A DNA stretch of 39,610 nucleotides from Elainella sp. Prado103 (GTDB lineage: Bacteria; Cyanobacteriota; Cyanobacteriia; Elainellales; Elainellaceae), in contig JALOOM010000107.1 in assembly GCA_025454395.1 (NCBI GenBank), positions 1-39,610 on the forward strand, given 5' to 3'. The position numbers and the translations under genes were made by a program. Positions within the stretch are counted from its first letter, which is position 1; every line of letters begins with the position of its first letter. Shown one piece after another: positions 17,828-27,139 of the stretch. The notes beneath the pieces were generated by a model. It did not search any database. It was not told the origin of the DNA and saw only the letters and a list, made by a program, of their open reading frames with translations.

Positions 17828-19612
17828 CTATGGGGCAGGCTCCGATGGGGTAGGTTCAGCGGTTGGGGCGGGATTGAGCGCCGCAGGAGCAGGCAACGCA
17901 CCTGGCGAATTTCCCTTGCGCAGCAGCACCCGCAGGTCATAGCGAGTTGTACGACCATCTTGCAGCGCACTGGTGAGCCCGATCGATCGAATCGCTTGCA
18001 GCAACGATTGGTTCTCTGCGGGTAGATCCGGTAAGGGCAGGTTTGTTCGGGCACTCGGCAGCCGATCGACCTCCAGGAAAAATTGCCCATTCCGGGGTAC
18101 CAGATCGGTAGCATCGGTTTGCTTATACAAGGGGTTTTCCGCGAGCGGTTGGGCCGGAGCAGGCAAAATGGTGCTAGCTACATCAGAACCGATCGCCAGA
18201 AAGACCACATTGCCATCCAGCCATCCATGGGTGATGTTGAGGGCCGTAAAGGGCGAAACCCAATTGACGACCGGCTTGCCTGCTATCTCGGCTGGAGTGA
18301 CCTGAAATCGGTAGCGCGTGCGCATCACCTCATCTAGCTTTTGGAGCGTGGCTTCTGCGGCTTTGCGATCGGTGGTTTGTACCAGCATCACGGCACCTGA
18401 TTTGGCCGGGGTTGTAGTAGCCGCCCCCTGGCTCGGTGCAGAAATCAAAGCTAAGGCAAACTCACCATTCATCCAGTTCACCAGATCTTTGTCAAAATCC
18501 AATCCAGTCAGGTTGGCAAACCCCTGCCGCAAGGTGTCTGGATTCAAGAAACCTTGGCGAGCCGCATCCGCCGATTCCTGCGTATAGTTCTGCCAAAACT
18601 GCTTAAAGTCACCACCTGTGATAGACAGTAACGCCTCGTTCGGCAGCAGTAAGGGCATTCGTTCCGCATTGTTGCTGACCTTCAAGCGAGTTTTACTATT
18701 GGGAGCGAGCCAGGAAACTCCCTGAATCCGCATCCCTTCTGATTCTAAAGCCACGGCAGCCGCCAATCCCCGATTTGGCTTGAGGGGTGCTAGCAATTGG
18801 GGCGGGACAGGCTGACTGAGATTATTCGTCGTGAGCGTGTTGGCAGCCGGAATATTGATATAGAGTTGCAGAAAGGGATCGGTCAAAGCAATATGGCTGA
18901 GGGCCTGGCTATATCCAGGGGTTTGAGCGACTGAAGGTTTTCCCTTGAGGGTATCAATCACTTGCTCGATCGCTCGACCACTGTTCGAAACTGCCACAAA
19001 CCGATTTTCCAGCACTGCCGCTGCATAGGCTCGTTCTTGCTGCCCATGCACTTCTCGAATCGTAACCCCCTTATAGTCGCGATCGACCGCATCTTGGGCA
19101 GGAGCCACCTTAGACTGACCTAAGATTTGTTCTGCTTTCGCCGGATCAGCAATCGGCAAAATCATCACCGTAGACTGTTCTCCACTGGCTAGAGCCTCTG
19201 GATCATAGGGTTGAACGTTGCGATCAGCCTGCGGATCTTTAGCAGCATTGGGCGGCATTAAAAACGCGGTTGTAATCTGCTCCCCAACCCAGGGCTGGAT
19301 ATCCCGCTGATAGTTAAATCCATTGGCTACCAAGAGCTGATCGCGCAACTGAGCCAAATTTTTATCAAGAGTCGTTTGGGTTTCTGGGGTGCCAAATCGC
19401 CGCAGTTGCTGCCATTGGTTGCGATCGGTTGCAAAAGACAAAGTCATAATTGCATCTTGTGGCACCACTTCTGCACCAGCAAACATCCCTGCCAAGGTGG
19501 GGCGTTTCTGCAACAAATTCCAGGCCACGGCTCCACCCACTACAAAGCCAGCCAGACTGCCAAGGGTTAGCAGAAGGGTGGGTTTCTGTTTGTACCAAAG
19601 TTTTTTCACCAC
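17828..19612 (-). CDS. DUF3352-domain protein, membrane-anchored
   Basis: A 594-residue protein with one N-terminal hydrophobic segment (about 10-33, LLLTLGSLAGFVVGGAVAW). The rest is a large domain probably facing the lumen or periplasm and matching the cyanobacterial DUF3352 family. The core starts at VVPQDAIMTLSFATDRNQWQ and includes repeated alpha/beta segments on the pattern A-VMLVQTTDRKAAEATLQKL. The C-terminus is Pro/Ala-rich. Function is unknown. Translation starts at one of two adjacent GTG codons (19612 or 19609). It lies downstream of the recombinase-like gene on the same strand with a 214-bp spacer, so common transcription is uncertain. Confidence 0.85.
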   Translation of the reverse strand: MVKKLWYKQKPTLLLTLGSLAGFVVGGAVAWNLLQKRPTLAGMFAGAEVVPQDAIMTLSFATDRNQWQQLRRFGTPETQTTLDKNLAQLRDQLLVANGFNYQRDIQPWVGEQITTAFLMPPNAAKDPQADRNVQPYDPEALASGEQSTVMILPIADPAKAEQILGQSKVAPAQDAVDRDYKGVTIREVHGQQERAYAAAVLENRFVAVSNSGRAIEQVIDTLKGKPSVAQTPGYSQALSHIALTDPFLQLYINIPAANTLTTNNLSQPVPPQLLAPLKPNRGLAAAVALESEGMRIQGVSWLAPNSKTRLKVSNNAERMPLLLPNEALLSITGGDFKQFWQNYTQESADAARQGFLNPDTLRQGFANLTGLDFDKDLVNWMNGEFALALISAPSQGAATTTPAKSGAVMLVQTTDRKAAEATLQKLDEVMRTRYRFQVTPAEIAGKPVVNWVSPFTALNITHGWLDGNVVFLAIGSDVASTILPAPAQPLAENPLYKQTDATDLVPRNGQFFLEVDRLPSARTNLPLPDLPAENQSLLQAIRSIGLTSALQDGRTTRYDLRVLLRKGNSPGALPAPAALNPAPTAEPTPSEPAP

Positions 19613-19826
19613 AGCTCAATGCCCTAACCAGTTTGATAAAAGCCATCTCAAAACAGTCCAGTCGATCCCAATCTTTCGAGATCGGGTAGACTCAACCCGC
19701 AAACAAACCGTTTTGACGATAGACGATTTGACTATAGACCATGGATTTGAGTTTGAAACACTTGCCAAAATTGAATTTTGCAGAGAAAAACGATCGCTAG
19801 AACTTGCTAGAACTTGCTAGCACTCG

Positions 19827-21209
19827 TTAGAAAATGAACACTAAGCGAATCCGCCAGTGCTCTGCCTGTCGGTCAATTTGGATCTGGCGAATAAACTCGC
19901 GAAAGTAAAATCGGCGTTCTGATTCAGACAAATCAAACCAAAACTGAGGAATGGAAACCACCTGCACGATCGCTTTTAGGTTCAGGGGCGGCAATTGGGA
20001 AATTTGAGTTTGCAGGGCTGCCATTTCCGATCGTAAGGTATAAGCCCGCAGATCCACCGTTTGCTTGTCTAAAATGCCCTCTCGTTGGAGTTGGGGTAGT
20101 TGGTCAAGAATGGCCTGCTTGCTGGTCAGTTGTTGGGTGTAGCGTTGCCGCAATTGATCAACATCAGGGATCTGGGCCTGATTCACAGCCGCAGGGAGGT
20201 CTTGGCAAATTTGCTGAATCGTTTGGTCGAGCACAGTTTGGTAAGCCAAGGACGGGCAGGTAATCTCCAAAGGACATTTAACAGGGCGCAAATAAAGGTA
20301 TTCACGAGGTTCAGAACCGCTGGATCGAGCCACTCGCCCCATTTTCATGGCCGACCCACAAGTGGCACAACGGACTAAACCGGACAGCGATCGGGGTGAA
20401 CTGGCGGTGCGGGGTGGCATGCCTTGATTGCGTCGTAATAGCCGATCGACTTGGGCCGCCTCTTCCCGCGACAGGATCGCCCCATGGGTATCCCGAATTA
20501 CATCCCCTGTTTGATAAGACAAATCCCCGCGATAAACGGGACTGGTCAGCCAGCGCTTGCCGGTGGAAACTGAAATGCGCTTCCCATACTTTTTTTGCAG
20601 GTAACGCACACTTGCTCGCAGAGAGCCATACAGCAAAAAATGCTCGAAGAAGTCTTTCACCACAGGAGCCGTACTGCGATCGAGCAAATAGCGATCTCGC
20701 CCGCGTCGATAACCATAGGGAGCTTTGCCGGGTGGGGGTAAAGCTTTGAGGCGATTTAAGGCATGGCCCCGCTGTAGTTGCTGGCTCTGCCGATGTGATG
20801 CCAGCCGATCCAGATCTTGCCAGGTGGTCTGGGACAGGCCACTGAGTTGATCCAGCAAGGCAACCGGCGATGCAGATCGATCACTGGTTTCTCGATCACT
20901 GGTTTCTCGATCACTGGTTTCTCGATCACTGGTTTCTAAAACCACCAGTTGAATGTTCAGCGCAGCTAGGTCGGCTAATCGATCGCCCAATTCTGCCAGG
21001 GATGTCCCTAGTTCTGCCAGAAACCGAATCACCACCTGAGCTACAGGAGTTTGCTGAGCATCCTGTAACAACTGTTGCCACTGTTGGCGATCCCCCTGAT
21101 CTTGGTAAGTCCAATCGAAGCTCCAGCCTGGAATAGATAGTTCGGGCACAGACTCTAACAGTGGATCGCTATATGTATAGGCAACAACTTTACCGAAAGG
21201 CGAGGGCAT
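19827..21209 (-). CDS. XisF-like large serine recombinase family protein, catalytic site apparently degenerate
   Basis: A 460-residue protein with the layout of a large serine recombinase. It has an N-terminal resolvase-like domain (about 7-95) and a recombinase domain (about 150-250, including GKAPYGYRRGRDRYLLD). A zinc ribbon follows (Cys281, Cys284, Cys312, Cys318), then a coiled-coil C-terminus (about 345-460). It resembles XisF of the Anabaena fdxN element. In the catalytic domain the usual Y-x-R-V-S start reads AYTYSDPLL, and the usual D-R-L-x-R-S block reads AELGTS, so the active-site arginines are missing. Residues 92-111 are four copies of ETSDR encoded by exact 15-bp repeats. No att-like repeats or cargo are seen nearby. 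It may be a retired recombinase with a DNA-binding role. Confidence 0.8.
   Translation of the reverse strand: MPSPFGKVVAYTYSDPLLESVPELSIPGWSFDWTYQDQGDRQQWQQLLQDAQQTPVAQVVIRFLAELGTSLAELGDRLADLAALNIQLVVLETSDRETSDRETSDRETSDRSASPVALLDQLSGLSQTTWQDLDRLASHRQSQQLQRGHALNRLKALPPPGKAPYGYRRGRDRYLLDRSTAPVVKDFFEHFLLYGSLRASVRYLQKKYGKRISVSTGKRWLTSPVYRGDLSYQTGDVIRDTHGAILSREEAAQVDRLLRRNQGMPPRTASSPRSLSGLVRCATCGSAMKMGRVARSSGSEPREYLYLRPVKCPLEITCPSLAYQTVLDQTIQQICQDLPAAVNQAQIPDVDQLRQRYTQQLTSKQAILDQLPQLQREGILDKQTVDLRAYTLRSEMAALQTQISQLPPLNLKAIVQVVSIPQFWFDLSESERRFYFREFIRQIQIDRQAEHWRIRLVFIF
20878..20937 (-). repeat. In-frame tandem repeat, 15 bp x 4, inside recombinase gene
   Basis: Four identical copies of CGATCACTGGTTTCT (plus strand) encode ETSDR four times. 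The copies lie between the catalytic and recombinase domains. Exact nucleotide identity implies recent slippage or duplication. Confidence 0.95.
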
Positions 21210-21652
21210 GGGTGATAATGCAGTCTGTATTCTCTGTATTTCTCTGTAGTTAACAGTATGTAATTAACCGTGTGTGCTCCCGGATTTCATCCATGATCAA
21301 TTTGGTTGATAATGATCGGCATTCCTCTCCAGAGTCATCTCTTCCGTGATCCAGGTATCTTTTCTACCTCATTCACGCAGTACTGTATTCTTTGATACAA
21401 ATTTCTGTTTTCAATCGCAGTTTAGATTGGGTATGCCGGATGCTGCCAAAACCGTTGTAGAGTTGGCGGCAGGAAACTGTTGCAAGTTACTGTTGCAAGC
21501 TATTGTATGCCAGTTGTTTGATTGCGCTTTTCCCATGCACATTTGCTGAAGCGATCGAAATTCTTGTCTAGCAAGTGGGGTTAGCGGCGAAAAGCAGCTA
21601 GATCTGCTCTAGTAAAAACCATAAAATTATCAATGATCTCGCCAGGTAAATT
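21210..21652. other. Divergent spacer upstream of ppc
   Basis: 443 bp between the recombinase-like gene and ppc. It presumably holds both promoters, but no element stands out. A 67-codon frame (21346-21549) is open without a ribosome site or family resemblance. A near-duplication of ACTGTTGCAAG occurs around 21475-21500. Confidence 0.5.
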
Positions 21653-24600
21653 ATGAGCTCAACCCTTCAATCCTCAGACGATGCGTTTCCTTCCAGTGCT
21701 GCTATTGAACTAGCCGTTGAGGAGACTGCTCAAGAGTTGACCCCTGATTTGGCTTCAGATCTATTCTTACGCCATCGCCTCAGGATTGTGGAGGATCTGT
21801 GGGAATCAGTACTTCAGCAGGAGTGCGGGCAGACGCTAGTGGATCTGTTGCGGCAGTTGCGATCGATTCACTCAACCGAAACAGAAGCCACTGAAGCAGA
21901 TGAAACAGACGTGCTACGGGTGATTGAAAACCTGGATCTGAATGAAGCGATCCGGGCGGCACGGGCCTTTGCGCTCTATTTTCAGCTAATTAATATTGTC
22001 GAACAGCACTACGAGCAGCGCGGGCAGCAGCAACAATATCGAGCTGCCTATGAGCAAGCCGCCGTTCAGGAGGATTCGATTTTTGGTACTGAAACCTCGC
22101 TGTGGGGTGCCGATCCCGAAGAACAGTCTGGATCACCCCAAGCAGATTTACTGGAACGCAACTTGCAAGCCCCAGTCCGTCGCGAAGTGCCCACCCTGCA
22201 AGCCCTATTCCCCAAGCTGCATCGCCTTAATGTGCCGCCTCGCCATATTCAGCAATTGATCGACAACCTGGATGTGCGGCTAGTCTTCACAGCTCACCCC
22301 ACGGAAATAGTTCGCCACACGATTCGCGATAAGCAGCGTCGGATCGCCAAAATTTTGCGTCAGCTCGACCAGGCCGAGGAAGGCTTGAAAACTCTAGGAC
22401 TCTCCTCATCCTGGGAAACGGAAGATCTGCGGCATCAGCTCACCGATGAAATTCGGCTCTGGTGGCGCACTGACGAGTTGCATCAGTTTAAGCCGACCGT
22501 GTTGGATGAGGTCGATTACGCGCTGCACTATTTTCAAGAAGTGCTCTTTGATGCGATCCCCCAACTCTATCAACGCTTTTGTCGTGCCCTGCACACCACC
22601 TTTCCAGGTTTGCGTCCCCCCTTGCATAACTTTTGTCAGTTCGGTTCTTGGGTCGGCTCCGATCGGGATGGTAACCCGTCTGTCACTCCGGAAATCACCT
22701 GGAAAACGGCTTGTTACCAGCGCAATTTGGTCTTGGGGAAATATATTCAGTCCGTCAAAAACCTGATTGGACTCCTCAGCATGTCGCTGCATTGGAGTGA
22801 TGTATTGCCCGATCTTCTGGAGTCGTTGGAGCAGGATCAGTCTCAACTGCCGGAGGTATATGAACAATTGGCGATTCGCTACCGCCAAGAACCCTATCGG
22901 CTCAAACTGGCTTACATTCAAAAACGGTTAGAAAACACCCGTGATCGCAGCCAGCAACTCTATAACGGAGACTATCCCCAAACTGAAGTACCGGAAGTGA
23001 ATCCGACGATGGTATATCGATCGGGTCAAGAATTTCTGGAAGAACTGAAGCTGATCCAACGCAACTTGAAAGAAACAGGGTTGCAGAGCCGGGAATTAGA
23101 ACACCTGATTTGCCAGGTCGAGATCTACGGCTTCAACCTGGCTCGGCTGGATATTCGCCAGGAAAGTACCCGCCATTCCGATACTCTAAGTGAACTGACG
23201 GAATATCTCCAGATCTTGCCCCGCCCCTACGATGGCCTGTCAGAAGAAGAGAAATGCCGCTGGCTGGCGACCGAACTGCAAACTCGCCGTCCGCTCATTC
23301 CGTTTGAGCTGCCATTTTCGGAAAAAGCCAACGAGATTATTCAAACCTTTCGGATGGTGCGTAAACTCCAGCAAGAATTTGGTGTGGAGATCTGCCAGAC
23401 CTACATCATCAGCATGAGCCACCATGTCAGCGATCTACTGGAGGTGTTGTTGCTGGCGAAAGAGTCTGGACTTTACGATCCTGCGACCGGATCGGGCAGC
23501 CTGAATGTGGTGCCCCTGTTTGAAACCGTAGAAGACTTACAGCGTGCCCCTGCTGTCATGCAGCACCTGTTTGAGCTGCCGTTCTATCGCTCCCTGCTGT
23601 CAGGAGGCTACACCGCCCCTCCAGAGCCAGGTTCCCATGCCAACGAAGCCAGCCGCATCGTCCCGCTTCAGGAAGTGATGCTGGGCTACTCCGACAGCAA
23701 TAAAGATTCTGGCTTCCTCAGCAGTAACTGGGAGATTCACAAGGCTCAGCAAGCTCTCCAGGGTATTGCCGAATGCTACGGGGTATCTCTACGGATTTTC
23801 CATGGTCGAGGTGGCTCGGTCGGTCGAGGTGGGGGGCCAGCCTATGACGCGATCCTGGCTCAACCTGGGCGGAGCATTGACGGTCGGATCAAAATCACCG
23901 AACAGGGAGAAGTCCTGGCTTCCAAATATAATTTGCCCGAGCTGGCGCTTTACAACCTGGAAACCGTGACTACTGCGGTCATGCAGGCAAGCCTCCTCCG
24001 CAGTGGGTTTGATGACATCCAGCCCTGGCACGAAATTATGGAAGAGTTGGCCGCTCGATCGCGCAGCCACTATCGTCAGCTCATCTACGAACAGCCGGAT
24101 TTTCTGGATTTTTTCCTACAGGTGACCCCGATCGAAGAAATTAGCCAGTTGCAGATCAGTTCTCGTCCAGCTCGCCGCAGTGGTGGTAAGAAGGATCTCT
24201 CTAGCCTGCGGGCGATTCCCTGGGTGTTTAGCTGGACACAAACCCGCTTCCTACTGCCATCTTGGTATGGAGTGGGCACCGCCATTCAGAGTTTTCTGGA
24301 GGAAGCCCCAGAAGAAAATATGAAACTACTGCGCTATTTCTACTACAAATGGCCCTTCTTCAAGATGGTGATTTCTAAGTGTGAAATGACCCTTTCCAAG
24401 GTGGATTTACAAATTGCCCACCACTACGTGAAGGAACTGAGCCATCCCGAGGATCGGGAACGGTTGGAAGGGGTGTTTGACCAGATTGCCAATGAATATC
24501 ACCTTACCCGTCAGCTAGTGTTGACCATCACTGGGCATCGCCGTTTATTGGATGGCGATCCTGATTTGCAGCGTTCGGTTCAGCTTCGCAACAATACGAT

Positions 24601-24766
24601 CGTGCCTTTGGGATTCTTGCAAGTCTCGCTGCTTAAACGGTTGAGACAACACAAAACCAGTGCCGCTTCTGGGATTATTCGATCGCGCTATAGCCGAGGT
24701 GAACTCTTGCGAGGCGCACTTTTGACGATCAATGGCATTGCCGCAGGGATGCGGAACACGGGTTGA
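21653..24766 (+). CDS. ppc: Phosphoenolpyruvate carboxylase
   Basis: Carboxylates PEP with bicarbonate to oxaloacetate, replenishing the TCA cycle and supplying aspartate-family amino acids; a major dark and anaplerotic CO2-fixing enzyme in cyanobacteria. All hallmark motifs are present: [13 protein letters not shown] with the catalytic His (near residue 215), [26 protein letters not shown], and the C-terminal MRNTG. The length of 1037 residues is typical for cyanobacteria, with the acidic N-terminal extension they carry. There is no plant-type N-terminal phosphorylation motif. The stop codon at 24764-24766 overlaps the target duplication of a MITE-like element that begins four bases downstream. 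Confidence 0.97.
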   Translation: MSSTLQSSDDAFPSSAAIELAVEETAQELTPDLASDLFLRHRLRIVEDLWESVLQQECGQTLVDLLRQLRSIHSTETEATEADETDVLRVIENLDLNEAIRAARAFALYFQLINIVEQHYEQRGQQQQYRAAYEQAAVQEDSIFGTETSLWGADPEEQSGSPQADLLERNLQAPVRREVPTLQALFPKLHRLNVPPRHIQQLIDNLDVRLVFTAHPTEIVRHTIRDKQRRIAKILRQLDQAEEGLKTLGLSSSWETEDLRHQLTDEIRLWWRTDELHQFKPTVLDEVDYALHYFQEVLFDAIPQLYQRFCRALHTTFPGLRPPLHNFCQFGSWVGSDRDGNPSVTPEITWKTACYQRNLVLGKYIQSVKNLIGLLSMSLHWSDVLPDLLESLEQDQSQLPEVYEQLAIRYRQEPYRLKLAYIQKRLENTRDRSQQLYNGDYPQTEVPEVNPTMVYRSGQEFLEELKLIQRNLKETGLQSRELEHLICQVEIYGFNLARLDIRQESTRHSDTLSELTEYLQILPRPYDGLSEEEKCRWLATELQTRRPLIPFELPFSEKANEIIQTFRMVRKLQQEFGVEICQTYIISMSHHVSDLLEVLLLAKESGLYDPATGSGSLNVVPLFETVEDLQRAPAVMQHLFELPFYRSLLSGGYTAPPEPGSHANEASRIVPLQEVMLGYSDSNKDSGFLSSNWEIHKAQQALQGIAECYGVSLRIFHGRGGSVGRGGGPAYDAILAQPGRSIDGRIKITEQGEVLASKYNLPELALYNLETVTTAVMQASLLRSGFDDIQPWHEIMEELAARSRSHYRQLIYEQPDFLDFFLQVTPIEEISQLQISSRPARRSGGKKDLSSLRAIPWVFSWTQTRFLLPSWYGVGTAIQSFLEEAPEENMKLLRYFYYKWPFFKMVISKCEMTLSKVDLQIAHHYVKELSHPEDRERLEGVFDQIANEYHLTRQLVLTITGHRRLLDGDPDLQRSVQLRNNTIVPLGFLQVSLLKRLRQHKTSAASGIIRSRYSRGELLRGALLTINGIAAGMRNTG

Positions 24767-24769
24767 TCC

Positions 24770-24903
24770 CCTGATTGACTGACCAATCTTTTCCCCTCAT
24801 CCCTAAATCCCTTCTCCCACTAGGGGCGAAAGGACTTCCAATCAAATCCTGGTTTGAAAGCCCCTCGCGGTGAGGGCAGTTTGAGTTTTGTCAGTCAATC
24901 AGG
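24770..24903 (+). mobile_element. MITE-like element, copy 2 (134 bp), at the ppc stop codon
   Basis: Its ends match copy 1, with one mismatch within the left terminal repeat (GACCAA for GACAAA). The flanking octamers are GTTGATCC (24762-24769) and GTTGCTCC (24904-24911), seven of eight identical. The left octamer contains the ppc stop codon, so insertion occurred at the very end of the gene without altering the protein. The fold-back structure will be part of the ppc 3' untranslated RNA if transcription runs on. Confidence 0.9.
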
Positions 24904-24914
24904 GTTGCTCCCTC

Positions 24915-24953
24915 AGACCGATCATTCAGACCGATCGATAAGACCGATCGTTA
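24915..24953 (+). repeat. Tandem repeat, 13 bp x 3
   Basis: Three units share AGACCGATC followed by four variable bases. The array lies between the MITE-like element and the rhomboid gene. Confidence 0.8.
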
Positions 24954-25022
24954 GAATGGGGCTGATCCGGCAGAGGTGGTCTTGCTACCGAACTGGTGAG
25001 CGGTTTCATTAACACATTAACC

Positions 25023-25613
25023 ATGAGTCGCGAAGAAGTTAAGGGTTTGTTAAACGAGATAGGTACCCAAGTCCTCATTCTCGGCACGATCGTCGGAATC
25101 ATGTGGGGATTAGAAATCCTTGATCTCTTTCTGGGCGGTTATTTGGATCGATTTGGAATTCGTCCGCAATCGATCCCAGGACTGCGAGGCATCCTGTTTG
25201 CGCCGTTTTTGCATGGCAACTTCATTCATTTACTCTTCAATACGGTACCGTTTCTCGTGTTGGGCTGGTTTGTGATGTTGCGCCGCACCAGTGACTTTTG
25301 GGTTGTCACAGCGATCGTGATGCTGATTTCCGGGTTAGGAGTTTGGTTATTTGCCCCTCCATTCACTAACCACATTGGAGCCAGTGGCGTGGTATTCGGC
25401 TACTTCGGCTTTTTGTTGTCGCGTGGCTATTTTGAACGCAGCTTTAGTTCCATCCTGATGTCTGTGATCGTCGGGTTACTCTACGGCAGCATGATCTGGG
25501 GTGTCTTGCCAATCCGCTATGGAATCTCCTGGCAGGGCCACCTGTTTGGCTTCGTTGGGGGCATTATTGCCGCCTGGTTGTTGGCCAAACCGCGTACTTC
25601 CAGCAGTTTTTAA
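25023..25613 (+). CDS. Rhomboid-family intramembrane serine protease
   Basis: A small polytopic protein with the rhomboid core. It has the HGNFIHLLFN motif in the second segment, the nucleophile in GASG (Ser121 from this start) and the partner His173 in GHLFGFVGG. Six hydrophobic segments are apparent. Substrates are unknown. A GTG at 24996 is in frame upstream, but the ATG at 25023 (MSREEVKGLLNE) gives the more typical N-terminus. The MATE gene follows 24 bp later on the same strand, suggesting a two-gene transcript. Confidence 0.9.
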   Translation: MSREEVKGLLNEIGTQVLILGTIVGIMWGLEILDLFLGGYLDRFGIRPQSIPGLRGILFAPFLHGNFIHLLFNTVPFLVLGWFVMLRRTSDFWVVTAIVMLISGLGVWLFAPPFTNHIGASGVVFGYFGFLLSRGYFERSFSSILMSVIVGLLYGSMIWGVLPIRYGISWQGHLFGFVGGIIAAWLLAKPRTSSSF

Positions 25614-25637
25614 CCCTGTTCTTCATTGGGCGATTGC

Positions 25638-27068
25638 ATGTCGGGTATTCCTCCAGTTCAGCCTCAGTCTATGCCGGATCTACCAGAATTGGCGATCGAA
25701 CCAGCCATCGAATCTGCCGTTCCATCTGCGATCGGATCGGAGCTGGAATCTACCGATCTGATCAGCAAAGCGTTTCTGACCCAGCGGTTTCTGCGGTTAG
25801 CCCTGGTCAATATCCTCTCTAACCTCACCGTTCCGCTGGCTGGGTTAGTGAGTGTGGCGTTTCTGGGGCATTTGAGTGAACTGCGCTACTTGACTGGGGT
25901 CACCCTATCTACTGTGTTGTTCAACTACCTTTACCGCACCTTGGGCTTTTTACGAATGAGCACCACGGGCGTAACCGCACAGGCAGTTGGGCGTAAGAAT
26001 TCGTCGGATGTTTTGTTGATTGGACTGCGCAATGGTGGTTTGGCGATCGGTCTCGGCTTATTGGTGTTGATTTGCCAATATCCCATCCGGCAACTGGGGT
26101 TTGCCCTGCTGAATGCCGAACCGGCGATCGAAGCAGCAGCTCAGTCCTATTATGATGCCCGCATCTGGGCGGCTCCAGCCACGCTCCTTAATTTTGTGGT
26201 GATTGGCTGGTTGTTAGGACAGGAGCGCAGCGGTCAGGTGTTGCTGATTTCGGCGATCGGCAATGGGTTGAATATTCTGCTGGATTACGGCTTCATTGTG
26301 GGTTGGGGCTGGAATAGTGCTGGAGCCGGTTGGGCGATCACAATCAGTCAGTGGGTGATGGCCGGGTTAGGGTTAGGGTTGATCGGTCGCTCGGTCATCT
26401 GGCGGGATCTCAAGGCAATTGCCTCGCAAATTTGGGATCGGTCAGCAATGCAGCAAACCCTGGCTCTGAATGGCAATATCTTCGTCCGAACCCTGGCTTT
26501 TCTATCAACTTTCTCCGTCTTCACCAGCCTGAGTGCCGTGCTGGGCGAGGTGCAGTTTGCCGAAAATGCCCTGTTGCTGCAAGTCTTCAGCCTGGCTGTG
26601 TATCTGATTGATGGGTTAGCCTTTGCCACCGAAAGTCTGATCGGCATTTTGCATGGACAACAACAACGATCGGGCCTCCGGTTTGTGATGCAACTATCGG
26701 GAGTCGCTAGTCTTGGCTTTGGGTTAGGGTTTGCCCTGCTTTTTCTCCTTGTCCCCCAACCGTTGTTTGCCCTGCTCACCAATCATCAGGAGGTACTGAA
26801 TTCGATCGATCGATCGGTGATCTGGCTAATCCCCGTGCTGGGGTTTGGATCGCTGGCCTTCATGCTCGATGGCTACTTTCTAGGCCTCGCCGAAGGCCCC
26901 ACTTTGCGCAATGTGGCTATTCTATCCAGTCTGATTGGATTTGCCCCGATCGCCCTTTTAGCTTGGCAGCTTCAGAACAACGATTTACTCTGGCTTGCCC
27001 TCGCTGTATTTATGGCATTGCGGGTGTTGTTTTTAGGGATTCAGGTGCCTAGAACTTTGCAGAAATAG
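25638..27068 (+). CDS. MATE-family efflux transporter (DinF-like)
   Basis: A cation-coupled multidrug and toxin exporter with twelve predicted hydrophobic segments in two similar halves. Family signatures include LVSVAFLGHLSELRYLTGVTL in the first helices, GVTAQAVGRKN, and GLAFATESLIGILHGQQQR in the second half; the pattern is closest to the DinF subgroup. A TTG at 25626 is in frame. The ATG at 25638 is preferred, giving 476 residues, the usual length. The first 45 residues are hydrophilic and variable. It is convergent with ribBA. Substrate unknown. Confidence 0.93.
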   Translation: MSGIPPVQPQSMPDLPELAIEPAIESAVPSAIGSELESTDLISKAFLTQRFLRLALVNILSNLTVPLAGLVSVAFLGHLSELRYLTGVTLSTVLFNYLYRTLGFLRMSTTGVTAQAVGRKNSSDVLLIGLRNGGLAIGLGLLVLICQYPIRQLGFALLNAEPAIEAAAQSYYDARIWAAPATLLNFVVIGWLLGQERSGQVLLISAIGNGLNILLDYGFIVGWGWNSAGAGWAITISQWVMAGLGLGLIGRSVIWRDLKAIASQIWDRSAMQQTLALNGNIFVRTLAFLSTFSVFTSLSAVLGEVQFAENALLLQVFSLAVYLIDGLAFATESLIGILHGQQQRSGLRFVMQLSGVASLGFGLGFALLFLLVPQPLFALLTNHQEVLNSIDRSVIWLIPVLGFGSLAFMLDGYFLGLAEGPTLRNVAILSSLIGFAPIALLAWQLQNNDLLWLALAVFMALRVLFLGIQVPRTLQK

Positions 27069-27139
27069 GTCAGCATAGGCAGCAATAGACAGGCGGAGCC
27101 GCAGGAGCCGCAGTTTGGTGTGTCCTTAAAGAGGTTTGA

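Noticed and set aside
19827..21209. Recombinase gene as marker of an integrated prophage or excision element
   Set aside because: There are no phage genes, no attachment-site duplication and no cargo around it; flanking genes are ordinary chromosomal ones.
26355..26380. Telomere-like GGGTTA repeats in the MATE gene
   Set aside because: They encode a normal Gly/Leu-rich membrane helix in frame and are explained by codon usage.
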